Made by a program: the position numbers and the translations under genes
The notes under the pieces: generated by a model
What the model was told of the DNA's origin: nothing
The model's database searches: none
Seen by the model: the letters and a program-made list of their open reading frames with translations, nothing else
Assembly (NCBI GenBank): GCA_017549805.1
Contig: JAFYNJ010000011.1
Coordinates: forward strand, 25,286-89,285
Direction of reading: 5' to 3'
Length of the DNA stretch: 64,000 nt
Origin: Bacteroidales bacterium
GTDB taxonomy: Bacteria > Bacteroidota > Bacteroidia > Bacteroidales > F082
Part shown: positions 1 through 9,032 of the stretch, piece after piece
Numbering within the stretch: the stretch's first letter is position 1
Layout: each line of letters begins with the position of its first letter

Positions 1-60
1 CGGGAACCCGTGTTGAAAGGCATTTCCGACATCGGCCTATTCGTCGAGAAGCAACCATAA
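1..60 (+). CDS. C-terminal end of an upstream gene, possibly GldH-like lipoprotein
   Basis: The first 60 bases read as an open frame of 19 residues ending in TAA, 10 bases before the PBP1A start, so the gene is truncated by the window edge and probably co-transcribed with the PBP gene. The visible tail (…VLKGISDIGLFVEKQP) has the short hydrophobic beta-strand ending I associate with GldH-type gliding lipoproteins, which I recall lying near PBP1A genes in Bacteroidota. That identification rests on context and memory of the family; too little sequence is visible to be sure. Confidence 0.45.
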   Translation, partial: REPVLKGISDIGLFVEKQP

Positions 61-70
61 TAACCCAGTT

Positions 71-2335
71 ATGCAAAAGCAAACTAAGAAAAAACAGTCG
101 AAAAAAGGCGGCGACAACGGCTCCAAAGCCGTAAGAGTGCTATGGTATCTCTTTGGAATTGGAATCTTACTCGTCATCTTGTTCTTCTTCTGTGTTGCCA
201 AGGGCGTGTTTGGCACCATGCCCACTTTCGAGGAATTGGAGAATCCCCAGACCAACCTGGCCACCCAGATCATCTCGTGCGACGGCAAGGTATTGGGCAG
301 CTATTATGTGGAGAACCGCTCCAATGTCCGCTACAGCGACCTCTCACCCTACCTCACTCAGGCATTGATCAGCATCGAGGACGAGCGTTTCGAGAAGCAT
401 TCCGGCATCGACAGCAAGTCGTTGTTCCGTGTGGCCTTCGGCGTGCTTACAGGCAACAAGAAAGGCGGCGGCAGCACCATTACCCAGCAGCTGGCCAAGA
501 ACCTCTTCCCCCGTGGCGAGAACCTCAGCACACCGAAACTGGTCCTCCGCAAGTTCCAGGAATGGATCACGGCCACCAAGCTGGAATACAACTATTCGAA
601 GGACGAGATCATCGCCATGTATCTCAATACCGTGGCGTTCGGACATAACGCATTCGGCATCCGATCGGCGGCCAAGACCTTTTTCGACAAGGACCCCAAA
701 GACCTGAACATCGAAGAGTCGGCGCTGATGGCCGGCGTGGTAAACGCCCCTACGCGTTTCAGCCCCATCCGCAACCCCGAACTCTCACTGCAACGGCGTA
801 ACTTGGTGCTGAAAAGCATGTGCAAGAACGGCTATCTCACCGAGGCGGAATGCGACTCCATCTCACAGATTCCCATCGACATGTCGCATTTCGGCGTAAT
901 GGACCACAACAGCGGACAAGCCACCTACTTCAGGGAGCAGCTCCGTAAGGAACTCACCGAATGGGCCCAGACCCATTTCCGTGCCGATGGCAGGCCCTAC
1001 AACATCTACCGCGACGGCTTGAAGATCTACACCACCATCGACTCGCGCATGCAACGCTATGCCGAAGAGGCAGTGAAAGAGTTTGTCGGAGGAAGCCTTC
1101 AACCCAGCTTCTTCCAACATTGGAAAGGCCATAAGAACGCTCCTTTCTCCTATAGAACCCCCGATCAGATCGATGAGCTTCTGGATGCTTCCATGAAACG
1201 CAGCGACCGTTACCGCGCACTCAAGAAACAAGGTTTGTGCGAAGACTCCATCAAGGCGGAGTTCAACAAACCAGTGAGGATGGCCGTCTTTTCCTGGGAC
1301 GGACCCATCGACACGGTGATGACGCCCATGGATTCCATCCGCTATTACAAGTGGTTCCTCCAGGCCAGCCTTGTCTCCATCGAGTCGCACACCGGCCAGG
1401 TGAAGGCCTACGTCGGCGGCATCGACTACCGGTTCTTCAAATACGACCATGTGATGCAGTCGCGCCGTCAGGTGGGCTCGACCTTCAAGCCTTTCCTCTA
1501 TTCCTTGGCCATGCAGGAAGGCGAATACACTCCTTGCACCAAGATCCCGAACATCCCCTACAGCATCCAGTTGGACAATGGTACTTTTTGGTCGCCTCGT
1601 AACGGCGGCGGTGGTGGTGAAGAAATCACGCTGAAGACAGCCTTGGCCCAGTCGAACAACTGGATTTCAGCTTATCTGATGAACCGTTTCGGTCCACAAG
1701 CGGTCATCACCATGGCAAGAAGAATGGGTGTAGAATCGCCCATCGATCCCGTACCTGCCATCTGCCTTGGCGTTTGCGACCTCAAACTGATGGAAATGGT
1801 CGGTGCCATGAGCACTTTCGCCAACCAAGGCGTCTATATTAAACCCATGTTCATCACTAAGATCGAGGACAAGAACGGCAACGTCATCCAACGTTTTTCG
1901 GCCGAGGAATCCGAGGCCATGAGTGAAGTGACCGCCTACAAGATGATCGAGCTGATGAAGGGCGTGGTGCAGAGTGGTACTGGCGGACGTTTGCGTTTGG
2001 TGTATAAACTTACCAACCCCATCGCCGGAAAGACCGGCACCACCCAGAACAACAGCGACGGTTGGTTCATGGGCATCACCCCCGACCTCACCACGGGTGT
2101 GTGGGTCGGTGCTGAAGACCGCAGTGTGCATTTCCGTAGCACCGCCTTGGGTCAGGGCTCACGCACGGCACTGCCCATTTGGGCCATCTACATGCAAAAG
2201 GTTTACGCCGATCCCACCTTGCACGTCAGCAAGGGCGACTTCCCCAAGCCGACTGCTACCGATGTCGATCTGAACTTCGACTGCGGCAAGGGCACGGTGG
2301 ATTACGACGCGGTGGAATTCATCGACGTGTTTTAA
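71..2335 (+). CDS. Penicillin-binding protein 1A (bifunctional transglycosylase/transpeptidase)
   Basis: Class A PBP of 754 residues that polymerises and crosslinks peptidoglycan at the outer face of the inner membrane. A lysine-rich cytoplasmic head (residues 1-20) precedes one membrane segment (about 22-45). The GT51 glycosyltransferase domain shows the EDERFEKHSG motif with the catalytic Glu at 103 and then GGSTITQQLAKN. The transpeptidase domain has SxxK as S470-T-F-K473, an SNN motif, and KTGTT starting at K654. All catalytic motifs are intact and the length is normal for Bacteroidota. It lies 12 bases upstream of obg, so the two are probably co-transcribed. Confidence 0.95.
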   Translation: MQKQTKKKQSKKGGDNGSKAVRVLWYLFGIGILLVILFFFCVAKGVFGTMPTFEELENPQTNLATQIISCDGKVLGSYYVENRSNVRYSDLSPYLTQALISIEDERFEKHSGIDSKSLFRVAFGVLTGNKKGGGSTITQQLAKNLFPRGENLSTPKLVLRKFQEWITATKLEYNYSKDEIIAMYLNTVAFGHNAFGIRSAAKTFFDKDPKDLNIEESALMAGVVNAPTRFSPIRNPELSLQRRNLVLKSMCKNGYLTEAECDSISQIPIDMSHFGVMDHNSGQATYFREQLRKELTEWAQTHFRADGRPYNIYRDGLKIYTTIDSRMQRYAEEAVKEFVGGSLQPSFFQHWKGHKNAPFSYRTPDQIDELLDASMKRSDRYRALKKQGLCEDSIKAEFNKPVRMAVFSWDGPIDTVMTPMDSIRYYKWFLQASLVSIESHTGQVKAYVGGIDYRFFKYDHVMQSRRQVGSTFKPFLYSLAMQEGEYTPCTKIPNIPYSIQLDNGTFWSPRNGGGGGEEITLKTALAQSNNWISAYLMNRFGPQAVITMARRMGVESPIDPVPAICLGVCDLKLMEMVGAMSTFANQGVYIKPMFITKIEDKNGNVIQRFSAEESEAMSEVTAYKMIELMKGVVQSGTGGRLRLVYKLTNPIAGKTGTTQNNSDGWFMGITPDLTTGVWVGAEDRSVHFRSTALGQGSRTALPIWAIYMQKVYADPTLHVSKGDFPKPTATDVDLNFDCGKGTVDYDAVEFIDVF

Positions 2336-2347
2336 AAGAAAACGACT

Positions 2348-3358
2348 ATGGCCAGTTCGAATTTTGTTGACTATGTGAAGATTTATTGCCGTTCAGGCAA
2401 AGGCGGGGCTGGCTCGTTGCACTTCCGCCGTGAAAAATACATCCCGAAAGGCGGTCCCGACGGTGGCGATGGCGGCCGTGGCGGCGACATCATCTTGAGA
2501 GGCAACGCCCAGATGTGGACCTTGCTACATCTCCGCTACACCAAGCACCTGATGGCCGGCGACGGTGTCCCCGGCGGCAGCAACCAACTGACGGGAGCCT
2601 CGGGCAAGGACGTCTATATCGATGTGCCTTTGGGAACGGTGGCTTACGTCGCAGAAACCCGCGAGATGCTGGGTGAGATCACCGAGGACGGACAGACCAT
2701 CGTGTTGCTCAAGGGCGGTCGCGGCGGCAAAGGCAACGCCTTCTTTAAGTCGGCCACCATGCAGGCACCCAAGTTCGCCCAGCCCGGCGAGCCCTCGCAG
2801 GAAGCCTGGATCGTGCTGGAACTGAAGCTGCTGGCCGACGTGGGCTTGGTGGGATTCCCCAATGCCGGAAAATCCACTTTGCTCTCGGTGGTATCCGCCG
2901 CTCGTCCCGAAATTGCCGACTATCCCTTCACCACCCTGGTGCCCAACCTCGGCATCGTGGGCTACTATGACAACCGCTCCTTCGTCATGGCCGACATCCC
3001 TGGCATCATCGAAGGCGCAGCAGAAGGCAAAGGGTTGGGAATCAGATTTTTGCGTCATATCGAACGCAACTCTACCCTGCTCTTCATGGTGCCCGCCGAC
3101 AGCGAGGACGTGAAGAAGGAATACGACATTTTGCTCAACGAGCTGAAGAAATACAACCCCGAGCTGATGGACAAAGACCGCGTGTTGGCCATTACCAAGT
3201 GCGATTTGGTGGATGAGGACAAGATCAAGGAGATCAAGAAGCACTTGCCGAAGAAGGTGCCGCATGTGTTCATCTGCTCCATCATGGGACAAGGTATCGA
3301 CGAGTTGAAGGACTTGATTTGGCTAACGCTGAACAAAGAAGAGGAAGAGGAGAGGTGA
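2348..3358 (+). CDS. obg: GTPase Obg/CgtA
   Basis: Essential ribosome-associated GTPase involved in 50S maturation and stress control. Residues 1-158 form the glycine-rich Obg fold ([12 protein letters not shown] near 35-46). The G domain follows, with the P-loop GFPNAGKS at 169-176, switch [11 protein letters not shown] from 216 and the base-recognition motif TKCD at 283-286. At 336 residues it ends in an acidic EEEEER tail and lacks the OCT domain of Firmicute homologues. The stop codon lies inside a heptad tandem repeat (GAGAGGT) that fills the gap to the next gene. Confidence 0.96.
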   Translation: MASSNFVDYVKIYCRSGKGGAGSLHFRREKYIPKGGPDGGDGGRGGDIILRGNAQMWTLLHLRYTKHLMAGDGVPGGSNQLTGASGKDVYIDVPLGTVAYVAETREMLGEITEDGQTIVLLKGGRGGKGNAFFKSATMQAPKFAQPGEPSQEAWIVLELKLLADVGLVGFPNAGKSTLLSVVSAARPEIADYPFTTLVPNLGIVGYYDNRSFVMADIPGIIEGAAEGKGLGIRFLRHIERNSTLLFMVPADSEDVKKEYDILLNELKKYNPELMDKDRVLAITKCDLVDEDKIKEIKKHLPKKVPHVFICSIMGQGIDELKDLIWLTLNKEEEEER

Positions 3359-3391
3359 GAGGTGAAAGGTGAGAGGTGAAAACTGAAAACT
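3350..3391 (+). repeat. Heptad tandem repeat (GAGAGGT/GAAAGGT)
   Basis: Five or six degenerate 7-base units (gagaggt, gaaaggt, gaaaact) run from the last codons of obg through the gap before the PAP2 gene. Similar purine-rich heptad blocks recur at other gene boundaries in this window, at about 6847, 17662, 22943, 49181, 55883 and 59363. Confidence 0.8.
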
Positions 3392-3396
3392 ATTAG

Positions 3397-3978
3397 ATGG
3401 AAGCGATCTACTCAATTGATTCCCAATTGTTTTTGTGGCTGAACGGGTTGCATGCCGATTGGCTCGACACAGTGATGGTATCCATCACTGGGATGTGGCC
3501 GTGGATACCCCTCTACATCCTGTTGGCTTACCTGGTCATCAGGCAATATGGATGGAAAAGCCTATGGGTTTTCTTGGCAGTAGGCCTAGTGATCCTGTGT
3601 TCCGACCAGCTGTCGGCCCATGTGTGCAAGCCTTTGTTTCATCGGTTGAGACCTTGTTTCAATCCCGATTTGGAAGGCTTGGTACATCTACCCAAAGGCT
3701 TGCCGGGAGGAAAATACGGCTTCGTTTCCTCCCATGCTGCCAACACCTTTGCCATAGCCTCCTTCCTCACCGCAGTCCTTCGCAAAAGCTACCGAAGCAT
3801 CGGATGGTGGCTTTATGGCTGGGCTTTGATCTCGAGCTACAGCAGGATTTATTTGGGCGTACACTATCCTGGCGACATCCTTGCGGGTGCTGCATTGGGT
3901 ATCCTCATAGGACTAATAGCTGCATTGGTTTTGAAGAAAACCAAGTTAATTATCCTCAAAGACCACCTGGATCGTTGA
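3397..3978 (+). CDS. PAP2 superfamily membrane phosphatase (undecaprenyl-diphosphatase/lipid A phosphatase type)
   Basis: Integral membrane acid phosphatase of 193 residues with five or six hydrophobic segments. The three PAP2 signatures are intact: K78-P-x-F-x-R-x-R85-P86, S111-S-H113-A, and S149-R150-x5-H156-x3-D160. Members hydrolyse undecaprenyl pyrophosphate or phosphatidylglycerol phosphate, or trim lipid A; the substrate cannot be told from sequence. Downstream of obg and PBP1A, a role in recycling the cell-wall lipid carrier is plausible. Its 3' end overlaps the convergent SAM adenosyltransferase gene by 33 bases. Confidence 0.9.
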   Translation: MEAIYSIDSQLFLWLNGLHADWLDTVMVSITGMWPWIPLYILLAYLVIRQYGWKSLWVFLAVGLVILCSDQLSAHVCKPLFHRLRPCFNPDLEGLVHLPKGLPGGKYGFVSSHAANTFAIASFLTAVLRKSYRSIGWWLYGWALISSYSRIYLGVHYPGDILAGAALGILIGLIAALVLKKTKLIILKDHLDR

Positions 3979-4731
3979 TTTGATTTCGATGCCCCACAGC
4001 GCCGCCATCTTGGCATGGTTGAGGGCGATTTCGAGGTAGCCGTGTGTGCCGAACAAGGCCACCGGATCGAGCGGATCTACATCGTCATAGCTCTCCGAAA
4101 TCTCGTCGATGGTATAGAGATCCCCTTTCACCTTGATGGTAAAGTCCCTACCCTTTCCAACTTGATCGAACAGCTCTTTGGGGATGTTGGTGATGAGGTT
4201 CTCGTAAGAGTCGATGTGCATGACGATGCCCTCGATGATATTGTTTTTCACGATGGCACAGAAGGAGCCGCCGTCGTTGAGGCGTTCACGCTTGGCACCG
4301 ATGTTCGAGAGGGGTTCGCCTTTGGCGATCATCACGGCCACCTTGGCAAAACGGTCGCGCGTGCTGAAGGTGTAGAAATCCGTATCCTGTTCCACGTCGA
4401 TAAACACCGCCTCTTCATATTCCCCGTCGAGGATGTGGCTGAAGATGCCGTTGTCGGTGGAGATGAAATACTGGCCATGGGCTTTGACCACCACATGAGG
4501 ATTTACATCCGATTCGATGGTCTCCACCGCAATGATGTGGATGGTGCCTTCTGGGAAGTTACGATAGCAATTGTGCACCGTGAAGCCTGCCTCGGCCACG
4601 TTGAAAGGACTGATGTCGTGGGTGATGTCAACAATGGTGACATTGGGCACCTGTGAAAGAATCACTCCCTTTACCGCCGCAGCGTAATAGTCAGAGGTTC
4701 CCCAATCGCTTGTCAACGTAATGATCGCCAT
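3946..4731 (-). CDS. SAM hydroxide adenosyltransferase (DUF62 family)
   Basis: A 261-residue protein of the S-adenosyl-L-methionine hydrolase/halogenase superfamily, which in most bacteria converts SAM plus water to adenosine and methionine. The family start ITLTSDWGTSDYYAAAVKG is clear, with Asp8 in the SAM pocket, followed by VDITHDISPFNV and the STDNGIFS segment. No halogenase-specific insert is recognisable, so the hydroxide-using type is likelier. It is transcribed divergently from phoH, from a -7 element at 4760-4767. Confidence 0.9.
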   Translation of the reverse strand: MAIITLTSDWGTSDYYAAAVKGVILSQVPNVTIVDITHDISPFNVAEAGFTVHNCYRNFPEGTIHIIAVETIESDVNPHVVVKAHGQYFISTDNGIFSHILDGEYEEAVFIDVEQDTDFYTFSTRDRFAKVAVMIAKGEPLSNIGAKRERLNDGGSFCAIVKNNIIEGIVMHIDSYENLITNIPKELFDQVGKGRDFTIKVKGDLYTIDEISESYDDVDPLDPVALFGTHGYLEIALNHAKMAALWGIEIKSTIQVVFEDN

Positions 4732-4759
4732 CTGTAACTTTAAAAATATTTAGTGTTTG

Positions 4760-4767
4760 CAAAGATA
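4760..4767 (-). promoter_or_regulatory. Bacteroidota -7 promoter element for the SAM adenosyltransferase gene
   Basis: CAAAGATA on the + strand reads TATCTTTG on the minus strand, an exact TAnnTTTG match. Transcription would start about 25 bases before the ATG at 4731. Confidence 0.7.
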
Positions 4768-4803
4768 ACACTAATTATGAAAAAAAGAAAAAAAACAATT
4801 CAT

Positions 4804-4811
4804 TACCTTTG
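4804..4811 (+). promoter_or_regulatory. Bacteroidota -7 promoter element for phoH
   Basis: TACCTTTG matches TAnnTTTG exactly and lies 19 bases before the ATG at 4831. Because transcription must start downstream of it, it excludes the in-frame ATG codons at 4753 and 4777 as starts. Confidence 0.75.
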
Positions 4812-4830
4812 CAAAAATTTACGAACAAAA

Positions 4831-5817
4831 ATGGCAGAACAGATACTCCAGATAGAAAACGTGGACCCTAAGGACCTTTACGGGCCCAACGACAAGTATC
4901 TGGACAAGGTTAAGGCGTTGTTTCCGAAGCTGAAGATCATCGCACGTGGCGACTTCATCAAGGTGATGGGCGACGAGGAGGAGATGGAATATTTCATCAA
5001 CCGTTTCGAGATGCTCATCGTGCAGCTGGAGCGGAAAGGCAAGATAGAGGAGCGCGACATCGAGGATGTGATGAAGGCCAATTCCGACCTGGAGTTGCAG
5101 CAGAAGATGTCGGAGAGCGACGTGTTGGTATTCGGTCGCGGCGGCATGCCCATCAGGGCCATCACCGTCAACCAAAAGCGGATGGTGACAGCCTCGGAAC
5201 ACAAGGACTTGGTTTTCGCCATCGGTCCGGCGGGCACCGGCAAGACCTACACTGCCGTTGCCTTGGCCGTCAGGGCACTGAAGGCCAAGCAGGTCAGGAG
5301 AATCATCCTGACCCGTCCCGCCGTGGAGGCCGACGAGCATCTTGGCTTCCTGCCCGGCGACTTGAAAGACAAGCTCGACCCCTATCTCCAGCCCTTGTAT
5401 GACGCTTTGCGCGACATGCTGCCCTCCGCCAAATTGGAAGGCTTCATGGAGGACCATACCATCGAAATTGCACCGCTGGCCTTCATGCGTGGCCGCACCC
5501 TCGACCATGCCTTCGTCATCCTCGACGAAGCCCAGAACGCCACCCGCAGCCAGCTGAAGATGTTCCTCACCCGCATGGGTCGCTCAGCCAAGTTCATCGT
5601 CACCGGCGACATCACCCAGATCGACCTGCCGCCACATGTTCCTTCGGGACTGCCCCAGGCCATGGAAGTATTGAGAGACGTGAAGGGCATTGAGTTCATC
5701 ATGCTGGATGACAAGGATGTGGTGAGGCATAAGCTCGTGACGGATATAATAAATGCGTATAAGAAACACATAATAATAGAAGAAAACAACGATAACGTCA
5801 TTGCGAGCGAGACGTAG
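4831..5817 (+). CDS. phoH: PhoH family ATPase
   Basis: Cytoplasmic P-loop ATPase of 328 residues, related to superfamily 1 helicases and linked to RNA metabolism and phosphate stress. A KH-like N-terminal part (about 10-90) precedes the PhoH domain, with Walker A GPAGTGKT at 132-139 and Walker B FVILDEAQNAT. I chose the ATG at 4831 over the in-frame ATG at 4753 because the promoter lies between them and MAEQ… is a typical start. Its last seven codons (NVIASET, stop) are made almost wholly by the palindromic repeat that begins at 5797, so the natural C-terminus has been altered. Confidence 0.94.
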   Translation: MAEQILQIENVDPKDLYGPNDKYLDKVKALFPKLKIIARGDFIKVMGDEEEMEYFINRFEMLIVQLERKGKIEERDIEDVMKANSDLELQQKMSESDVLVFGRGGMPIRAITVNQKRMVTASEHKDLVFAIGPAGTGKTYTAVALAVRALKAKQVRRIILTRPAVEADEHLGFLPGDLKDKLDPYLQPLYDALRDMLPSAKLEGFMEDHTIEIAPLAFMRGRTLDHAFVILDEAQNATRSQLKMFLTRMGRSAKFIVTGDITQIDLPPHVPSGLPQAMEVLRDVKGIEFIMLDDKDVVRHKLVTDIINAYKKHIIIEENNDNVIASET

Positions 5818-5890
5818 TCGAGCGCGGCAATCCAACCTGACTATCCTGGTCAAGCTGGATTGCTTCGTCGCTAACGCTCCTCGCAATGAC
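5797..5890. repeat. Palindromic repeat, copy 1 (94 bp)
   Basis: Terminal inverted arms GTCATTGCGAG … CTCGCAATGAC pair perfectly over 11 bp, and an inner pair GCAATCCA … TGGATTGC extends the hairpin. The element overlaps the end of phoH, providing its stop codon, and fills the gap to purC. Copies 2 and 3 are at 9537-9618 and 29934-29967, with a possible remnant at 35320-35331. Confidence 0.88.
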
Positions 5891-5914
5891 GAAACTGAAT
5901 AACTGAACAGCTAT

Positions 5915-6862
5915 ATGAAAGCATTAACAAGAACAGATTTTAACTTTCCTGGACAAACCAAGGTATATCACGGCAAGGTCCGTGACTGTTATTTCATCAA
6001 CGACGAGCTTATGGTGATGGTCGCCACCGACCGCATCTCCGCCTTCGACGTGATTCTGCCGAAGGGCATCCCCTACAAAGGACAGGTGCTAAATCAAATC
6101 GCCGCCATGTTTCTCGATGCCACCGCCGACATCGTGCCCAACTGGAAACTTGCCACGCCCGACCCGATGGTGACGATAGGCCGTTTGTGCCAACCCTTCC
6201 CCATCGAGATGATTATCCGTGGCTATCTGACTGGCAGCTCATGGCGCACCTACAAGAGCGGCCAACACGTGATTTGCGGTGTACAGATCCCCGATGGCAT
6301 GAAGGAACACCAGCGCTTCTCCGAACCCATCATCACTCCGACCACCAAGGCCGAAGAAGGCCATGATGAGGATATCTCGCGTGAGGAGATCATCGCCCGT
6401 GGACTTATCAGCGAGAGCGACTACGCTCAGATCGAGGACATCACCCGCAAGCTCTTCCAGCGTGGCACCGAAATCGCCGCCAAGCAAGGCTTGATCTTGG
6501 TGGATACCAAATACGAGTTCGGCAAGATTGGCGACCAGATCGTGCTGATGGATGAAATCCACACTCCCGACTCGTCGCGCTATTTCATCGCCGACCAGTA
6601 TGAGGAACGCTTTGCCAAGGGCGAGCCCCAGGTGCAGCTCTCCAAGGAGTTTGTCCGTGAATGGCTCATGGCCAACGGCTTCCAAGGCAAGGAAGGCCAA
6701 CAGGTTCCCGAGATGACGCCCGAATATGTGGAAAGCGTTTCTGAAAGATATATTGAACTTTATGAGAAGGTGACGGGTCACAAGTTTGAGAAGGCGCCGG
6801 ATTCGGAGGACTTGGCGAAACGGATAGAGCAAAACGTTTTGAAAGTATTAGATAAAAGATAA
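5915..6862 (+). CDS. purC: Phosphoribosylaminoimidazole-succinocarboxamide synthase
   Basis: SAICAR synthetase, the ATP-dependent step of de novo purine synthesis that joins aspartate to CAIR. The N-terminus shows [12 protein letters not shown] with the family KVRD signature, and [20 protein letters not shown] covers the nucleotide and CAIR region; [11 protein letters not shown] is also typical. At 315 residues it is the longer form with an extra C-terminal helical region, as usual in Bacteroidota. No other pur gene is nearby, so it appears to be a singleton; no TAnnTTTG box was seen between the repeat and the ATG. Confidence 0.96.
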   Translation: MKALTRTDFNFPGQTKVYHGKVRDCYFINDELMVMVATDRISAFDVILPKGIPYKGQVLNQIAAMFLDATADIVPNWKLATPDPMVTIGRLCQPFPIEMIIRGYLTGSSWRTYKSGQHVICGVQIPDGMKEHQRFSEPIITPTTKAEEGHDEDISREEIIARGLISESDYAQIEDITRKLFQRGTEIAAKQGLILVDTKYEFGKIGDQIVLMDEIHTPDSSRYFIADQYEERFAKGEPQVQLSKEFVREWLMANGFQGKEGQQVPEMTPEYVESVSERYIELYEKVTGHKFEKAPDSEDLAKRIEQNVLKVLDKR

Positions 6863-6880
6863 GAGATAAAAGATAAAAGT
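6847..6880 (+). repeat. Heptad tandem repeat (GATAAAA/GATAAGA)
   Basis: Four or five units of gataaaa or gataaga span the purC stop codon and the leader of the S46 peptidase gene, ending immediately before its ATG. Confidence 0.75.
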
Positions 6881-6881
6881 T

Positions 6882-9032
6882 ATGAGAAAGAGATTATTGA
6901 TAATTACGGCTTTGCTGTTTTCCGTGATGGTGGCCAAAGCCGACGAAGGCATGTGGTTGCCTTACGCTTTGAACGGCCAGAACCTGGCTGAGATGCAGGC
7001 CTTGGGCTGCAAGCTCACTGCCGAGCAGATCTTCAGCTTCAACCAACCCAGCATCAAGGATGCCATCGTCCAGTTCGGCGGCGGCTGCACCGGCGAGATC
7101 ATCTCTCCTGAAGGCCTGTTGCTTACCAACCACCACTGTGGCTTGAGCTTCGTGCAGAAGCACTCTTCGGTGGAGCATGACTATCTCACCGACGGTTTCT
7201 GGGCCAACGAGAAGAGTCAAGAGCTGCCCAACCCGGGTCTATCTGTGCTCTTCCTCAACCATGTCGAAGACGTGACGGAAGCCGTGTTGTCAGGTGTTAC
7301 TGCCGAGACCACCGAGGCCGAGCGTGAAGAACTCGTGGAAAAGAACATTCGCCAACTGGAGAAAGACCGCAAAGGCGACCGTAAGGTGCGCGTGGAGGTG
7401 GTGCCTTTCTACAGCGGCAACCAGTATATCCTGTTCGAATACGATGAGTACAAGGACGTGCGTCTGGTGTGCTGTCCGCCTTGGGGCATCGGCAAGTTTG
7501 GCGCCGACACCGACAACTGGACCTGGCCGCGCCACAAAGGCGATTTCAACGTGTTCCGTGTCTATACCGCCCCCGATGGCAGTCCTGCCGACTATTCCGC
7601 CGATAACATCCCGATGAAGAGCAAGTGGTATCTTCCCATTAATCTGGACGGCGTGAAGCCCGGCGACTATGCCATGATTCTCGGTTATCCCGGCTCCACC
7701 GACCGCTACTCCACTTCTTACACGGTGAAGAACGTCATCGAGGAAGAAGGCCCTGCCATCATCGACTGCCGCACCACCAAGCTCGACAACTACCGCAAAC
7801 ACATGGACGCCGACCAAGAGGTTTTCATCAAGTATGCCTCCAAGCAGGCCAGCGTGTCGAACTATTGGAAATACTACATCGGACAGGTGAAGCAACTCAA
7901 GCGCAACCATGTGTATGAGCGCCGCCAAGCCCAAGAGGAGGACTTCGCGAGATGGGTGGGTGCCGATGAAAGCCGCAAGGCCGAATATGGCGATATCTTC
8001 AAGGGTATCAAAGCCAAGTGGGACATTCTCGACAAGATTGAAAAGTCGTTTGTCTATCACCGCGAAGCCGGCTGGAACGGCGGTGAGGCTATCGCTTTCA
8101 GCCGTAGGTTCCGTGGCATCAACAAGATGATCGAGGAGAAGGCCGACAAGGAGGACATCCAGATTGCCGCCGAGAAGCTCAATGGCAGTGTGGAGACCTT
8201 CTTCAAGGACTACAGCATGCCTTTGGACCAAGACGTGACGGCCGCTTTGTTGAACCTGTTCTACAAGAACATTTCCTCCGACCTGATGCCTTCAGAGGTG
8301 TTGAGAATCGGTCAGGAGAACAGCGGCGACTTCACGGAATGGGTGGCCAAAGCCTTTGAGAAGAGCGTGTTTACCGACAAGGCCCGTCTGGAAAAATGGC
8401 TGCAGAAGCCCAAGAAACTGGACAAGGATCCCATCTTCATGCTGTCGGAAAACATCATCGACTCCTACAACACCCTCTATGGCCGTTATGCTGAAGCCCA
8501 AAACCTCGGCAATGCAGGCGAGCGCCTTTACATGAAAGGCTTGATGGAGATGCAGAGCGACCGCAACTTCTATCCCGACGCCAACTTCACCATGCGTCTG
8601 ACCTACGGCACCGTGGAACCTTACAAGGCCGCCGATGCCGTCAACTACAACTACTACACCACCATGGACGGTGTGATGGCCAAATATGTGCCCGGCAACT
8701 GGGAATTCGACATCCCACAGGATGTCCGCGACCTCGTGGCGAAGAAAGACTATGGCCGCTATGCCAACGAGAATGGAGAGCTGGTCGTGAACTTCATCAC
8801 CACCAACGACATCACTGGTGGCAACTCAGGCAGTCCCGTCATCGACGGCGAGGGCAACCTCATCGGCTTGGCCTTCGACGGCAACTGGGAAGCCATGAGC
8901 GGCGACCTCAGCTTCGAGCAGAAGGTACAGCGCACCATCTGCGTGGATGCCAACTACCTCCTCTGGTGCATCGAGAAGGTCGGCAAGTGCGACAACATCA
9001 TCAAGGAGTTGGTGATCAAATCCAATGAGTAG
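6882..9032 (+). CDS. S46 family dipeptidyl peptidase, DPP7 type
   Basis: Secreted or periplasmic serine exopeptidase of 716 residues that removes N-terminal dipeptides, serving peptide-fermenting Bacteroidota. A signal peptide (about 1-20, ending VAKA) is followed by the chymotrypsin-like double beta-barrel with the catalytic His in LLTNHHCG near residue 83, and by GGNSGSPV with the catalytic Ser near 649. Eighteen residues after that Ser the S1-pocket position is Gly (FDGNWE). In the family Gly marks DPP7 (hydrophobic P1), whereas Arg marks DPP11 (acidic P1), so a DPP7-like preference is inferred. The stop overlaps the start of the next gene (ATGAGTAG). Confidence 0.94.
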   Translation: MRKRLLIITALLFSVMVAKADEGMWLPYALNGQNLAEMQALGCKLTAEQIFSFNQPSIKDAIVQFGGGCTGEIISPEGLLLTNHHCGLSFVQKHSSVEHDYLTDGFWANEKSQELPNPGLSVLFLNHVEDVTEAVLSGVTAETTEAEREELVEKNIRQLEKDRKGDRKVRVEVVPFYSGNQYILFEYDEYKDVRLVCCPPWGIGKFGADTDNWTWPRHKGDFNVFRVYTAPDGSPADYSADNIPMKSKWYLPINLDGVKPGDYAMILGYPGSTDRYSTSYTVKNVIEEEGPAIIDCRTTKLDNYRKHMDADQEVFIKYASKQASVSNYWKYYIGQVKQLKRNHVYERRQAQEEDFARWVGADESRKAEYGDIFKGIKAKWDILDKIEKSFVYHREAGWNGGEAIAFSRRFRGINKMIEEKADKEDIQIAAEKLNGSVETFFKDYSMPLDQDVTAALLNLFYKNISSDLMPSEVLRIGQENSGDFTEWVAKAFEKSVFTDKARLEKWLQKPKKLDKDPIFMLSENIIDSYNTLYGRYAEAQNLGNAGERLYMKGLMEMQSDRNFYPDANFTMRLTYGTVEPYKAADAVNYNYYTTMDGVMAKYVPGNWEFDIPQDVRDLVAKKDYGRYANENGELVVNFITTNDITGGNSGSPVIDGEGNLIGLAFDGNWEAMSGDLSFEQKVQRTICVDANYLLWCIEKVGKCDNIIKELVIKSNE

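Noticed and set aside
4753-4830. Extended start of phoH at 4753
   Set aside because: The extra 26 residues are lysine-rich and non-homologous, and the TAnnTTTG box at 4804-4811 lies inside them.
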